From Roseitalea sp964606055 (lineage in GTDB: Bacteria; Pseudomonadota; Alphaproteobacteria; Rhizobiales; Rhizobiaceae): a stretch of 30,415 bases of DNA. The stretch covers positions 1 to 30,415 of the forward strand of contig CAZSFA010000017.1 of assembly GCA_964606055.1 (NCBI GenBank), given 5' to 3'. Shown here piece by piece: positions 1 to 8,025 of the stretch (positions are counted from its first letter, which is position 1; every line of letters starts with the position of its first letter). The position numbers were made by a program, and so were the translations under genes. Under the pieces are notes generated by a model, which made no database searches, was not told the DNA's origin, and worked only from the letters and a program-made list of their open reading frames with translations.

Positions 1-2174
1 TCCGCGACGAGGGCGAGGAGAGCCAGAGCGCCTCGCGCAGCATGAACAATCTGGCTCTGACGCTGGCCGCGCTCGGCCAGTCGCAAGAGGCGTCCGAACT
101 GTTCCGCCGGGCCTTGCGGATCGACCGCACCGTTCTGGGCCCCGATCATCTCGACGTGGCCATCGCCCAGTCCAATCTCGCCGGGCAACTGGTTCAGCTT
201 GGCGGCGCGCTTGGCTTCGTCGAGGCGCTGTCGCTCTACCAGCAGACAACGGCGCTCTATGAACGCGTGCTCGGCACCCACCACCCCAGCACCGGCTCGG
301 CCTATGACGATGAAGCCCTGATGCTGGAACGTCTTGGCGATCATGAACGCGCAGCCGGGCGGTTTGCGCAGGCGGTCCAGGCCTACACCGCCGCCCGCGA
401 TCGCGACCTGATGCGGCGGTCGTCGGCCGTGTTCGTGGCCGCCGCCGCCAATGCCGTGCAGCTTGGGCCGGATCAGGCGGAGTATGCGTTCAAGACCGTG
501 CAATGGGCGCTCGGCGGCAGCACGGACGAGGCGATTTCCGCCATGACGAACCGCATCGCCGCCGGCGAGCCGGAGCTCGCCCGCTTGCTGCGTGCCCAGC
601 AGGATGCCGCCGCGCGGATCGAGGCGCTCAACGACACCATCCTCGACGCCTCGGCGCGCGGTGCGGCCGAAGAGGCAAGCGACTTGCGCGCCACGCGCGA
701 CGCGCTGGAAGCCGACATCGTCGCCTGGCATGCCGAGATCGGCAGGCGCTTTCCCGATGTCGCCGATCTGGCCGGCGCCGACCCGGTTGCCGCCCAGGAC
801 GTGGCTGCGTTGCTCGCGGACGGCGAGGCGCTGGTGCTGATCGCGCCGGGGCCGCAGCGCCCGTTCGATGAAGCCTCGCACGGCGTCATCTTTGCCGTGC
901 TGCCGGACGGAACCGTCCACGCCGCCCGGCTCGAGACCGGTTATGACGGGCTCGCGGCCGATGCCGTGCGGTTGACATGCGCGATTGCCGGCGACGGGTC
1001 CGACTGCGCGCCGGTGGTGCAAGATGCGCGCGGCGCGGTGCCGATGAACCGCGATCGCGGTCGTCCGGCAGGCTTCGACCTCGAACTTGCCCATTCGATC
1101 CATCAACGCACGTTGGGCCGGCTCGCCGATGCGCTCGATGGCGCAGACCACCTGATCGTCGTGGCCTCCGACAGCGCGCTGGCCGGCCTGCCGCTTCAGA
1201 TGCTGGTCACCGCGCCGCCCGATCCGGGTCTGGCCGGCCGCGATGCACTGCGCGGCGCGCAATGGCTGATCCGCGACCATGCCGTCACCACGCTCCCCTC
1301 GGTGGCCGCATTGCGTGCGCTGCGGGGGCAAGCGCGCGACGCGCAACCGGGCGCCCGCGCCTTTCTCGGGATTGGCGATCCGGTGATCGGCGAGGGTGAT
1401 GCCATCGTCTGCGCGCGCGACATGCCGCAACTGGTGGCAACGCTCGATGCCGGCCTCGAACAGGCGTTCGCCCTGCGCGCGGCGGGCGGCTCCACGGCCG
1501 GCCTGTTCGGCACACCCGGTTCCGACAGCGTGCCGGTCGCCGATGTCGAGGCGGTGCGCGCGCTGACGCGGTTGCCCGACACACGCTGCGAACTCGAACG
1601 GGTCGCCGACAGCCTGGGCGGCGGCACGCTGCTGATGGACGAGGCCGCGACCGAAGCCGCCATCAAGCAAGCGAACGCGCGCGGCGAACTTGCCGATTAC
1701 CGCGTGATCTCGTTTGCCACGCACGGCCTTGTTGCCGGCGAAGCGGGCGCGCTCGAACCGGCGCTGGTGCTGACACCGCCCGCCATCGGCAGCGTCGCCG
1801 ATGACGGTTTGCTGACAGCCAGCGAAGTTGCCGCGCTCGATCTGAACGCCGACTGGGTCCTGCTGTCGGCCTGCAACACCGCCGCCGGCGACGGCGCGGA
1901 CGGCGAAACGCTGTCCGGTCTCGCCCGCGCCTTCTTCTATGCCGGCGCGCGCAGCGTTCTGGTCTCGCACTGGCCTGTCAACTCGTTCGCCGCCGTGCGG
2001 CTGACGACGACGGCCTTCGCCGTTCTGGAAGACGACCCGGCGATCGGCCGGGCCGAGGCGCTGCGCCGCTCGATGCTGGCGATCATCGACGATCCGACCA
2101 GCACCGAGCGGCATCTGCACCCGCGTTACTGGGCGCCCTTCAGCCTGGTGGGCGAGGGGGCGAGATCCCTCTAG
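1..2174 (+). CDS. TPR-CHAT domain protein, C-terminal part (5' end outside window)
   Basis: The reading frame is open to the left window edge. The codons before the first ATG (position 42) already read as TPR sequence, so the true start lies upstream. Counting from that ATG, residues 1-115 hold TPR-like repeats, about 150-235 are a charged, probably coiled helical stretch, and about 340-705 form a CHAT (caspase HetF Associated with TPRs) domain. The expected catalytic pair is present: His561 in FATHG and Cys611 in SACNTA. CHAT proteins are clan CD cysteine-protease homologues; TPRs usually bind partners or substrates. Four further cysteines fall in two pairs (LTCAIAGDGSDC; VCARDMP and TRCELE), which hints at disulfides and therefore export, but the N-terminus is not visible. 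It converges on the next gene with a 10-base gap. Fold and catalytic dyad are confident; substrate is unknown. Confidence 0.88.
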   Translation, partial: RDEGEESQSASRSMNNLALTLAALGQSQEASELFRRALRIDRTVLGPDHLDVAIAQSNLAGQLVQLGGALGFVEALSLYQQTTALYERVLGTHHPSTGSAYDDEALMLERLGDHERAAGRFAQAVQAYTAARDRDLMRRSSAVFVAAAANAVQLGPDQAEYAFKTVQWALGGSTDEAISAMTNRIAAGEPELARLLRAQQDAAARIEALNDTILDASARGAAEEASDLRATRDALEADIVAWHAEIGRRFPDVADLAGADPVAAQDVAALLADGEALVLIAPGPQRPFDEASHGVIFAVLPDGTVHAARLETGYDGLAADAVRLTCAIAGDGSDCAPVVQDARGAVPMNRDRGRPAGFDLELAHSIHQRTLGRLADALDGADHLIVVASDSALAGLPLQMLVTAPPDPGLAGRDALRGAQWLIRDHAVTTLPSVAALRALRGQARDAQPGARAFLGIGDPVIGEGDAIVCARDMPQLVATLDAGLEQAFALRAAGGSTAGLFGTPGSDSVPVADVEAVRALTRLPDTRCELERVADSLGGGTLLMDEAATEAAIKQANARGELADYRVISFATHGLVAGEAGALEPALVLTPPAIGSVADDGLLTASEVAALDLNADWVLLSACNTAAGDGADGETLSGLARAFFYAGARSVLVSHWPVNSFAAVRLTTTAFAVLEDDPAIGRAEALRRSMLAIIDDPTSTERHLHPRYWAPFSLVGEGARSL

Positions 2175-2184
2175 ATCGATCCGC

Positions 2185-2922
2185 TCAACGGCCGAGCGTA
2201 TCGACCACCAGTTCCGCTGCCGCCGCGCCCGAGAACTGCTGCTGGCCGGTGATCAGATTGCCGTCGCGGATCGCGAACGGCTTGAACATCGCGTTCACCA
2301 CGAAGTTCGTGTCCTCGAGCTTGCGCGCTTCCTCCTCGATCCAGAAGGGCTGGATCTTCTGGCCCACGAAGTCGTCCGCATAGCGCTCTTCGGCGTCGGC
2401 AAAGCCGGTCCATGTCTTGCCCTTGACCAGAAGGTCGCCGTTGGAAAGCCGCGTTTTCAGAAGGACGCAGGTGCCGTGGCAGACGATCGCCACCACCTTG
2501 CCTGCCTCATGGGCCCGGGCGACGAAACCGTGCAGCGCGGTGTCGTCGATCATCGTCACCATGGGCGACTGCCCGCCGGCGAGAAAGATCGCGTCATAGC
2601 CATCAAGATCGACGTCGGCGATCGATCTGGTGCCCTTGATCAGCGCGGCATGGGTCGGCGAATGCTTGAAGCCGAGCGAGACGATGTCGTGCGCCGAGTA
2701 TTGGCTGTCGTCCTCGGGGTCCGAGAAGCCGTCGGCGGCCAGATCGCCGCCCTTGGGCGAAACGATGTCGACGCTGTAGCCGGCCTCGGTGAACGTCCAG
2801 TAGGGGTGTGTCAGTTCGGCCCACCAGAAGCCGACCGGCCAGCCGGTCGTCGGCGATGTGCCCGGATTGGCGACGATCATCAGGATGGATTTTTGCGTAT
2901 GCGTGTCGATGGCCGCGGTCAT
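2185..2922 (-). CDS. DJ-1/PfpI family protein (type 1 glutamine amidotransferase-like)
   Basis: A 245-residue protein of the DJ-1/PfpI superfamily, Hsp31-like branch. Near the N-terminus it has the expected Glu in a GFWWAELTHPY segment, and the nucleophile elbow reads VCHGTCVLL with Cys148-His149. Members of this branch act as glyoxalases, deglycases or chaperones; which applies here cannot be read from sequence. The ATG at 2922 is preferred because AAAGGAC precedes it by a normal spacing; the frame stays open further upstream but there overlaps the neighbouring gene. It is the last gene of a three-gene minus-strand operon, 11 bases after the ABM-domain gene. Together with a NAD(P)-binding reductase and a monooxygenase-fold protein, a role in handling reactive carbonyls or quinones is possible, which is inference. 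Confidence 0.9.
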   Translation of the reverse strand: MTAAIDTHTQKSILMIVANPGTSPTTGWPVGFWWAELTHPYWTFTEAGYSVDIVSPKGGDLAADGFSDPEDDSQYSAHDIVSLGFKHSPTHAALIKGTRSIADVDLDGYDAIFLAGGQSPMVTMIDDTALHGFVARAHEAGKVVAIVCHGTCVLLKTRLSNGDLLVKGKTWTGFADAEERYADDFVGQKIQPFWIEEEARKLEDTNFVVNAMFKPFAIRDGNLITGQQQFSGAAAAELVVDTLGR

Positions 2923-2933
2923 GGCGGGTCCTT

Positions 2934-3488
2934 TCAGCGTGTGGTTCGGGTGGAGGGGTAGATCCAGCGCGCAAGCGCGCGCGTCAGCGGTGGCATGATC
3001 AGGTAGGTCATCAGCCCGACCTGCGCGATGACGGTGACGAGCAGGCGCAGCGCCAGCGGCCAGTTGCCGATCAGCGGCGCGAGAAGCAGGTTGAGCGCCA
3101 GCACCAGCACGAAGACGACCGCGATCAGCAGCAGCGCCATGCGATGCTGCGAGGGCTGCGCGATGACGGTGCCGGCGGGCGGATCGAACCAGAACTCCAG
3201 CCCGGTCATCCGGTCCCATACCGCGTCGGCCTCGACCAGCGGCGCGACGGCGCGAAGGGCGTCGGCGCGCAAGTCGGACTGCTCGAACGCTTCCAGGTTT
3301 TCGATGCTGTCGAAGCGGAAGACGCTGCGGTACTCGGTGGAGCCGGCGACCGGGCGATGGAAGTCGGCGCCCAGATAGCCCGGCAGGGCCCTGGCATCGG
3401 TCGTCAACGTCTCCAGCCACGCTTCATAGGCTGCTTCCGAGCCCGGCTTGACGCGCCGCCGCGCAATGATTGTGACGGGGTCGCTCAT
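2934..3488 (-). CDS. Antibiotic biosynthesis monooxygenase (ABM)-domain membrane protein
   Basis: A 184-residue protein. Residues 1-100 form an ABM-type dimeric alpha/beta barrel: the opening VTIIARRRVKPGSE and the YLGADFHRP and EYRSVFRFDS segments fit this family. Two hydrophobic stretches, about 115-140 and 145-167, look like membrane helices and end in a short basic tail. This ABM plus two-helix layout occurs in proteobacterial proteins of unknown function; soluble ABM relatives oxidise quinone-like aromatics or degrade haem. The ATG overlaps the stop of the upstream reductase gene by 4 bases (ATGA), implying translational coupling. The enzymatic role is not established. Confidence 0.87.
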   Translation of the reverse strand: MSDPVTIIARRRVKPGSEAAYEAWLETLTTDARALPGYLGADFHRPVAGSTEYRSVFRFDSIENLEAFEQSDLRADALRAVAPLVEADAVWDRMTGLEFWFDPPAGTVIAQPSQHRMALLLIAVVFVLVLALNLLLAPLIGNWPLALRLLVTVIAQVGLMTYLIMPPLTRALARWIYPSTRTTR

Positions 3489-4114
3489 CGCGCGCTCACC
3501 GCCGCCAGCGCCCAGTTGCGGCCCTTGCCGCGCATCATCGCCTGGTTGATCCAGACCAGCGCGAGCGGCTCCAGCAGCCGCGCCTTGGTCAGATCGCCGG
3601 CATCAAGCGGGGTAAAACCAAGATCGGTGAGCAGTGCACCGACCGTGCCCTTGGCGGTCTCGTCATCGCCGGCAAGGAACATGGCCGGCGGATGCGGCAG
3701 GGCGGATGCGTCGGCCAGGATCTCGGCGCCGACCTGGTTGAGTGTCTTGACGACATGGGCACCGGGCGCCCGGCGCGCGACCTGTTCGCCGCCGGACGTG
3801 GTGTGCCCCAGCGCAAGGCCGACACCATCGGCGGTGCGGGCAACCGGGTTCATGCAATCGATGACGATCTTGCCGGAGAGATCGCCCAGCGCGGCAATCG
3901 CGCTTTCGGCAGCCGCCCAGGGCAAGGCCAGCACGACGACATCGGCTTGGGCGGCGGCATCGGCCGGCAGCGCCCGGCTGGCACCCGTTGCGTCCTGCGA
4001 TGCGGACACGGCGTCCGGTTGGCGCACGCCCAAGGTGATGGCATGGCCGGCACGCGCCCAGCCCTTGGCCAAAGCCTGCCCGACATGGCCGGCCCCGATG
4101 ATTGCGATCCGCAT
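3485..4114 (-). CDS. NADPH-dependent F420 reductase-family oxidoreductase
   Basis: A 209-residue Rossmann protein. It opens with MRIAIIGAGHVGQALAKGW, the GxGxxG dinucleotide-binding loop, followed by GVRQP where NADP-preferring members carry a basic residue. Segments DVVVLALPW and KIVIDCMNP, and the late MFLAGDDE, match the F420_oxidored family (PF03807). Most bacterial members do not use F420 but act as general NAD(P)H reductases. It is the first gene of the operon with the ABM and DJ-1 genes. The start is supported by AAGGGGG upstream of the ATG. It is divergent from the LysR gene across 73 bases containing a dyad, so LysR control is likely. Confidence 0.88.
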   Translation of the reverse strand: MRIAIIGAGHVGQALAKGWARAGHAITLGVRQPDAVSASQDATGASRALPADAAAQADVVVLALPWAAAESAIAALGDLSGKIVIDCMNPVARTADGVGLALGHTTSGGEQVARRAPGAHVVKTLNQVGAEILADASALPHPPAMFLAGDDETAKGTVGALLTDLGFTPLDAGDLTKARLLEPLALVWINQAMMRGKGRNWALAAVSAR

Positions 4115-4144
4115 GGCGCGACCCCCTTGCTGTTTGACCGGGCC

Positions 4145-4168
4145 TCAGATAGGCGTCGCGCTATATGA
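4145..4168. promoter_or_regulatory. Candidate LysR operator (imperfect dyad)
   Basis: In the 73-base divergent gap between the F420-type reductase gene and the LysR gene lies TCAGATAG-N8-CTATATGA. The arms match at 7 of 8 positions and contain an ATAG-N8-CTAT core. LysR proteins typically bind such interrupted dyads between themselves and a divergent target. The dyad is visible directly; its binding by this LysR protein is inference. Confidence 0.5.
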
Positions 4169-4187
4169 AAGAAAATGAAATCGATTG

Positions 4188-5123
4188 ATGACGGATATCG
4201 ACGTTACTAAAATCAGAAGGCTCGACTTCACCGTCCTCCTGATCTTTCTGGGCCTGATGCGGCACCGCAAGGCGGTGGCGGTGGCCGCCGAACTCGGTCT
4301 GACGCAGTCGGCGGTCAGTCATGCGCTGGGGCGCTTGCGCGATGTGTTCGGCGACCGGCTGTTCGTACGGCGGCCGCACGGCATGGAGCCGACGGCGGCG
4401 GCATTGGCGCTCGAACCGTCCATTCGCCAGGTGGTCGACACGATCGGCGAGGCACTCGACCCGCCCTCGCCGTTCGATCCGCGATCGTCGCGGACGACGA
4501 TCCGCATCGCCGCCTATGACAATGAGATCGCTTCGCTGGTGCCGCCGCTGATCGCCGATCTGCGCCAAACCGCGCCCGACATGCGGCTGGTCGTTCATGC
4601 ACTCGGCCGGCAACAGGCCCTGGCGGCGCTTGAGGACCGCAGCGTCGACATGGCGCTCGGCTTCATCTGGAGCCTGCCCCGCGCGTTCACGGCCCAAACG
4701 CTGTTCGATGAGGGCTACCGGGTGGTTGCGCGCGCCGGACATGAACGTGTTGGCGACCAGCTCGACCTCGAGACCTATCTGGCCTGCGACCATCTGATCG
4801 TCTCGCCGTCGGGCGATCTGGGCGGCATCGTCGATGAGACGCTGGCGGGCATGGGCCGGTCACGCAGCGTGGTTGCCGCGCTGCCCATGTTCATGCCGGC
4901 ATTGGCCGCCGTCCAGCTCAGCGATCTGGTCGCCACGCTGCCCGCCCGGCTGGTGCGCGCCCATGCCGAACGGTTCGGCCTGCGGCAGTTCGAGCCGCCG
5001 CTGCCGCTGCGGCGCTTCGAGGTCGCGATGATCCGCCATGCCCGCAACGAGCGCCATCCACTGCTCGACTGGCTGTCGGCACGGTTGCGCGATCTGGCCG
5101 GCGCGATCATCCCAGACGGGTGA
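4188..5123 (+). CDS. LysR-family transcriptional regulator
   Basis: About 311 residues, the usual LysR length. The N-terminal winged helix-turn-helix reads LDFTVLLIFLGLMRHRKAVA followed by AELGLTQSAVSHALGRLR, which is the LysR signature with its recognition helix. The remainder is a periplasmic-binding-protein-like effector domain. The ATG at 4188 is chosen over an adjacent in-frame TTG at 4185. It is divergent from the F420-reductase/ABM/DJ-1 operon and its 3' end overlaps the convergent lactate permease gene by 17 bases. The most likely target is the divergent operon, with autoregulation through the dyad at 4145-4168. The effector is unknown. Confidence 0.93.
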   Translation: MTDIDVTKIRRLDFTVLLIFLGLMRHRKAVAVAAELGLTQSAVSHALGRLRDVFGDRLFVRRPHGMEPTAAALALEPSIRQVVDTIGEALDPPSPFDPRSSRTTIRIAAYDNEIASLVPPLIADLRQTAPDMRLVVHALGRQQALAALEDRSVDMALGFIWSLPRAFTAQTLFDEGYRVVARAGHERVGDQLDLETYLACDHLIVSPSGDLGGIVDETLAGMGRSRSVVAALPMFMPALAAVQLSDLVATLPARLVRAHAERFGLRQFEPPLPLRRFEVAMIRHARNERHPLLDWLSARLRDLAGAIIPDG

Positions 5124-6780
5124 CGAACAGCCCCATCAGCCCCACGGCGATGACGTAGTAGAGCGTCGGCAGCAGCGTCTTGCGCAGGATCGCGCCTTCG
5201 CGGCCCAGAAAGCCCACCGTTGCCGAAGCGGCGACCACATTGTGCACGGCGATCATGTTGCCGGCCGCCGCGCCCACCGCCTGCAGCGCGACGATGGTCA
5301 CCGTCGACAATCCCAATTGCTGCGCGACGCCGAACTGGAACGCGCCGAACATCAGGTTGCTGATCGTGTTGGAGCCGGCGATGAACGCGCCCAGCGCGCC
5401 GATCGACGGCGCAAACAGCGGCCAGATGCCGCCCACGCTCTGCGCGACCCAGTCCGCGAGCGCCAGCGGCATCGATGCCAAGTCCAGCGCATTGACCTCC
5501 GAGTTCACATAGATGCGCACCATCGGCACGGTGAAGACCAGCACGAAGCCGGCGCCGAGCAGCGTCTTGGTGCTTTCGCCCACCGCGCGCGTGACCGCGT
5601 CCATCGGCATACGGTGCAGGATGATGGTGATCGCGACCGTGGCGATGAAGATCGTCGCGGGCAGATAGAATGGCGCGCTCGACGCCGATATGCCGGTGCC
5701 GAAAATGTTCTCGAACGAGACGCTGAAACTGCGCAGCCAATCTCCAAAGGGCAAAGTGCGCAGCCGCGTCGCGACCAGCAGCACGGCGATCAGCACATAG
5801 GGCGTCCAGGCGCGCCAAAGCGCCATGTTGCGCGCCGCTTCGCTGGCCCGGTCGACCGCGATCTCGATCGTGCCGAGCCATTCGGCCGGCCACTCGCTCG
5901 GCGGGGGAAACGACCAGTGATCGCGTGGCATCAGGAACCCGGCGCGCGCCGCCGTCACCAAAATGGCCAGCCCGATCAGCCCGCCGATCATGGAGGGGAA
6001 CTCGGGGCCCATCACCATGCCGATCAGCGCGTAGGGCACGGTGAACGCGATGCCGCCCAGAAGCGCGAACGGCGCAACCGCCCAGCCCGCGCGCCACGAG
6101 CGTTCGCGGCCGAAGAACCGGACGGTCATCAGCACCATGATCAGCGGGATGAACGTGCCCACGATGCCGTGAAACACCACGACCTGATTGGTCACCGATT
6201 GCAGATAGTCGGCCTGGGTGATGCCTTGGGCGGCGAGCACGGCGTCAAGCTGCGGCCCCTCCAGCCCGCCGGCGAGCCCGACCAGCACCGGCGTGCCCGC
6301 CGCGCCGAACGTCACCGGCGTCGATTGCAGCGTCATGCCGAGCATCACCGCCGCCATCGCGGGAAAGCCGAGCGCGACCATCAGCGGCGCAAGCAGCGCG
6401 GCGGCGGTGCCGAAGCCGGCCGCCCCTTCGATGAAGCAGCCGAAGGTCCACACGATGATCACGATCTGGATGCGCGGATCGGGGCTGATGCGCGAAAAGC
6501 TGTCCTTGATGACGGCCAGCGCCCCCGAATGCTTGAGCGTGTTCAGAAGCAGGATCGCGCCGAACACGATCAGCAGGATGTCGAACGCGATCACGAGGCC
6601 CTGCAGCGATGCGGCCGCGACCCGCGCCGCCGGCACCTGCCACACAAACAGCGCCAGAAGCGCCGCGATCGCATAGACCGCCGGCATGCTCAGCCGCGCC
6701 GGAACGCGGAAACCGACCAGCAAGATGCCGGCCGCAAGGATCGGCAGTGCGGCGAAAAATGCTTGAAGGCCAAGGCTCAT
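5107..6780 (-). CDS. L-lactate permease (LctP family)
   Basis: A polytopic membrane protein of 557 residues, the usual LctP size (about 550), with at least twelve hydrophobic helices. Family-typical segments include FEGAAGFGTAAALLAPLMV in the variant form FIEGAAGFG, and a late TISNLMFGAFQFG motif. The family takes up lactate or glycolate with protons. I start at the ATG at 6780 (MSLGLQAFF), right before the first helix; an in-frame GTG at 6828 would add a charged, non-conserved leader. No strong ribosome binding site is visible. No lactate dehydrogenase gene is adjacent in this window. The 3' end overlaps the convergent LysR gene by 17 bases. Confidence 0.92.
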   Translation of the reverse strand: MSLGLQAFFAALPILAAGILLVGFRVPARLSMPAVYAIAALLALFVWQVPAARVAAASLQGLVIAFDILLIVFGAILLLNTLKHSGALAVIKDSFSRISPDPRIQIVIIVWTFGCFIEGAAGFGTAAALLAPLMVALGFPAMAAVMLGMTLQSTPVTFGAAGTPVLVGLAGGLEGPQLDAVLAAQGITQADYLQSVTNQVVVFHGIVGTFIPLIMVLMTVRFFGRERSWRAGWAVAPFALLGGIAFTVPYALIGMVMGPEFPSMIGGLIGLAILVTAARAGFLMPRDHWSFPPPSEWPAEWLGTIEIAVDRASEAARNMALWRAWTPYVLIAVLLVATRLRTLPFGDWLRSFSVSFENIFGTGISASSAPFYLPATIFIATVAITIILHRMPMDAVTRAVGESTKTLLGAGFVLVFTVPMVRIYVNSEVNALDLASMPLALADWVAQSVGGIWPLFAPSIGALGAFIAGSNTISNLMFGAFQFGVAQQLGLSTVTIVALQAVGAAAGNMIAVHNVVAASATVGFLGREGAILRKTLLPTLYYVIAVGLMGLFVTRLG

Positions 6781-6826
6781 GGGAAACGGGCAGTTGGGGA
6801 TGAACGAAGAACGGCGGGCGACAATC

Positions 6827-6861
6827 ACCGAACCCGTATCAGAGATCGCGACCGGTTCGGT
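6827..6861. promoter_or_regulatory. Inverted repeat upstream of the lactate permease gene
   Basis: ACCGAACC (6827-6834) and GGTTCGGT (6854-6861) form a perfect 8-base inverted repeat with a 19-base spacer. It sits 46-81 bases before the permease start codon, in the gap behind the WYL-type regulator gene. It may be an operator or a weak transcript-end hairpin; no T-run follows on the minus strand. Confidence 0.35.
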
Positions 6862-6875
6862 TGCGGCAGGTCAAA

Positions 6876-7499
6876 TCACCGGCCCGGTCCGTCGAACCGC
6901 AGGGCGGATATGTTGATGTCGCCGCAATCGGCGAGCGCGATCGCCCGGCCGCTGCGCGCGTCGTCCACCATCCAGCCAACGGCCCCCAGAACCAGCGCCG
7001 CCGGGTGAATGCGTTGCGGGTCGGCGCTGCGCGCGGCGATGGTCACCACATTGCGCCCCAGCACAGCCTTTGCCAGCGCGGGCACACGCGGGTCGCCGTC
7101 GTCGGCCATGGGCTCGGCCCGGAATTGCCGCATGCCCGCCTGCGCCCGTTCGCGCACGCCGTCGGGCAGGCTTTCGAGCAGTTTCGACACCGCGCGGCGC
7201 CCCTGATGGCGCATGCCCAGCGCGTCGAGCATGCCGCGATCCTGACCGAGCACGACGCCCAAGGCCAGAGCCTCGTCGGCCGCGAGCCCCGTCAGACGCG
7301 TGCGGTAGTCGAACCCCAGTTCAATGCCGCCCTGATTGCCCTGATGGACGATGATCGGCAGGCCCGCCTCGGTCAGCGCGTCGACATCGCGCAGGATCGT
7401 GCGGCGGCTGACCTCGAGTTCCTCGGCAAGCCGGGCGCTGGTCAGGCGCCCGCGATTCTGCAGAAGCAGCAGGATTTGCAGCAGCCGCGATGCGCGCAT
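6876..7499 (-). CDS. YafY-type HTH/WYL-domain transcriptional regulator
   Basis: A 207-residue DNA-binding protein. Residues 1-60 form an HTH_11/DeoR-like winged helix with SARLAEELEVSRRTILRDVD, the recognition segment seen in YafY proteins. The C-terminal third resembles a WYL ligand-binding domain (positions about 150-200, with HPAALVLGAVGWMVDDARSG). It is shorter than the common WYL regulators of about 310 residues but close to YafY proteins of about 230. It is divergent from an SRPBCC gene. YafY regulators frequently stand beside SRPBCC genes they are thought to control, and the repeats at 7525-7545 fit that arrangement. Confidence 0.88.
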   Translation of the reverse strand: MRASRLLQILLLLQNRGRLTSARLAEELEVSRRTILRDVDALTEAGLPIIVHQGNQGGIELGFDYRTRLTGLAADEALALGVVLGQDRGMLDALGMRHQGRRAVSKLLESLPDGVRERAQAGMRQFRAEPMADDGDPRVPALAKAVLGRNVVTIAARSADPQRIHPAALVLGAVGWMVDDARSGRAIALADCGDINISALRFDGPGR

Positions 7500-7524
7500 G
7501 CGATCTCGCCATCGATTTCAAACA

Positions 7525-7545
7525 TGACATAAGACGTCACATAAG
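7525..7545. promoter_or_regulatory. Candidate operator between the YafY-type regulator and SRPBCC genes
   Basis: The 94-base divergent gap contains TGAC-N7-GTCA (7525-7539) overlapping a direct repeat ACATAAG (7527-7533 and 7539-7545). These AT-rich repeated elements stand out in a GC-rich gap and are well placed to control both genes. Binding by the adjacent regulator is inference. Confidence 0.45.
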
Positions 7546-7593
7546 GGCACGTATGGCAAGGGGGCAACGCAACAGCCAGCGAGGACGACCATC

Positions 7594-8025
7594 ATGCGCA
7601 GCTACAGCGCCCAGCGCACCATCGGTGCGCCGCCCGACGCGGTCTGGGCATTTCTGACCGATCCGGCCGCCCTGACGGCGACCGACACCGGCATCACCCG
7701 CATCGAAGGGTCCATCGCTGCGGGCGCCCGCTTCAAGCTCTGGTCGGAGGCGACCGGCGACCGCGCCTTTGCGATCGCGGTGACCGTGTTCGATCCGCCG
7801 CGCCGCATGGTCTGGCACAGCGGCATGCCGCTGGGGCTGTTCTCGGGCACGCGCCGGTTCGAGCTTGCCCGGACCCCCGAAGGCACGCAATTGTCCATGC
7901 GCGAGGACTTCACCGGCCTGCTCGCCGGGCCGATCACCCGCTCGATGCCCGACCTGACACCGTTCTTCGAGCGGTTCGTGGCGGCGGCCAAGCACCACGC
8001 GGAAGAAGGGGAAATGGCGGCATGA
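7594..8025 (+). CDS. SRPBCC-family protein
   Basis: A 143-residue START/Bet v1-like (SRPBCC) protein. It opens with the typical IGAPPDAVWAFLTDPAALT and contains GARFKLWSEA and PPRRMVWHSGMPLGLFSGTR, strands of the helix-grip fold that enclose a hydrophobic pocket. Such proteins bind lipids or aromatic ligands, and some act as cyclases. The ATG is preceded by GAGGACG at good spacing. Its stop overlaps the next gene by 4 bases, so the two are translationally coupled. It is divergent from the YafY-type regulator, which probably controls it. Ligand unknown. Confidence 0.9.
   Translation: MRSYSAQRTIGAPPDAVWAFLTDPAALTATDTGITRIEGSIAAGARFKLWSEATGDRAFAIAVTVFDPPRRMVWHSGMPLGLFSGTRRFELARTPEGTQLSMREDFTGLLAGPITRSMPDLTPFFERFVAAAKHHAEEGEMAA

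Noticed and set aside
5038..7008. Plus-strand open frame of about 656 codons opposite the lactate permease
   Set aside because: Its product is His/Arg/Asp-rich without hydrophobic core or motif, while the opposite strand encodes a full LctP permease.
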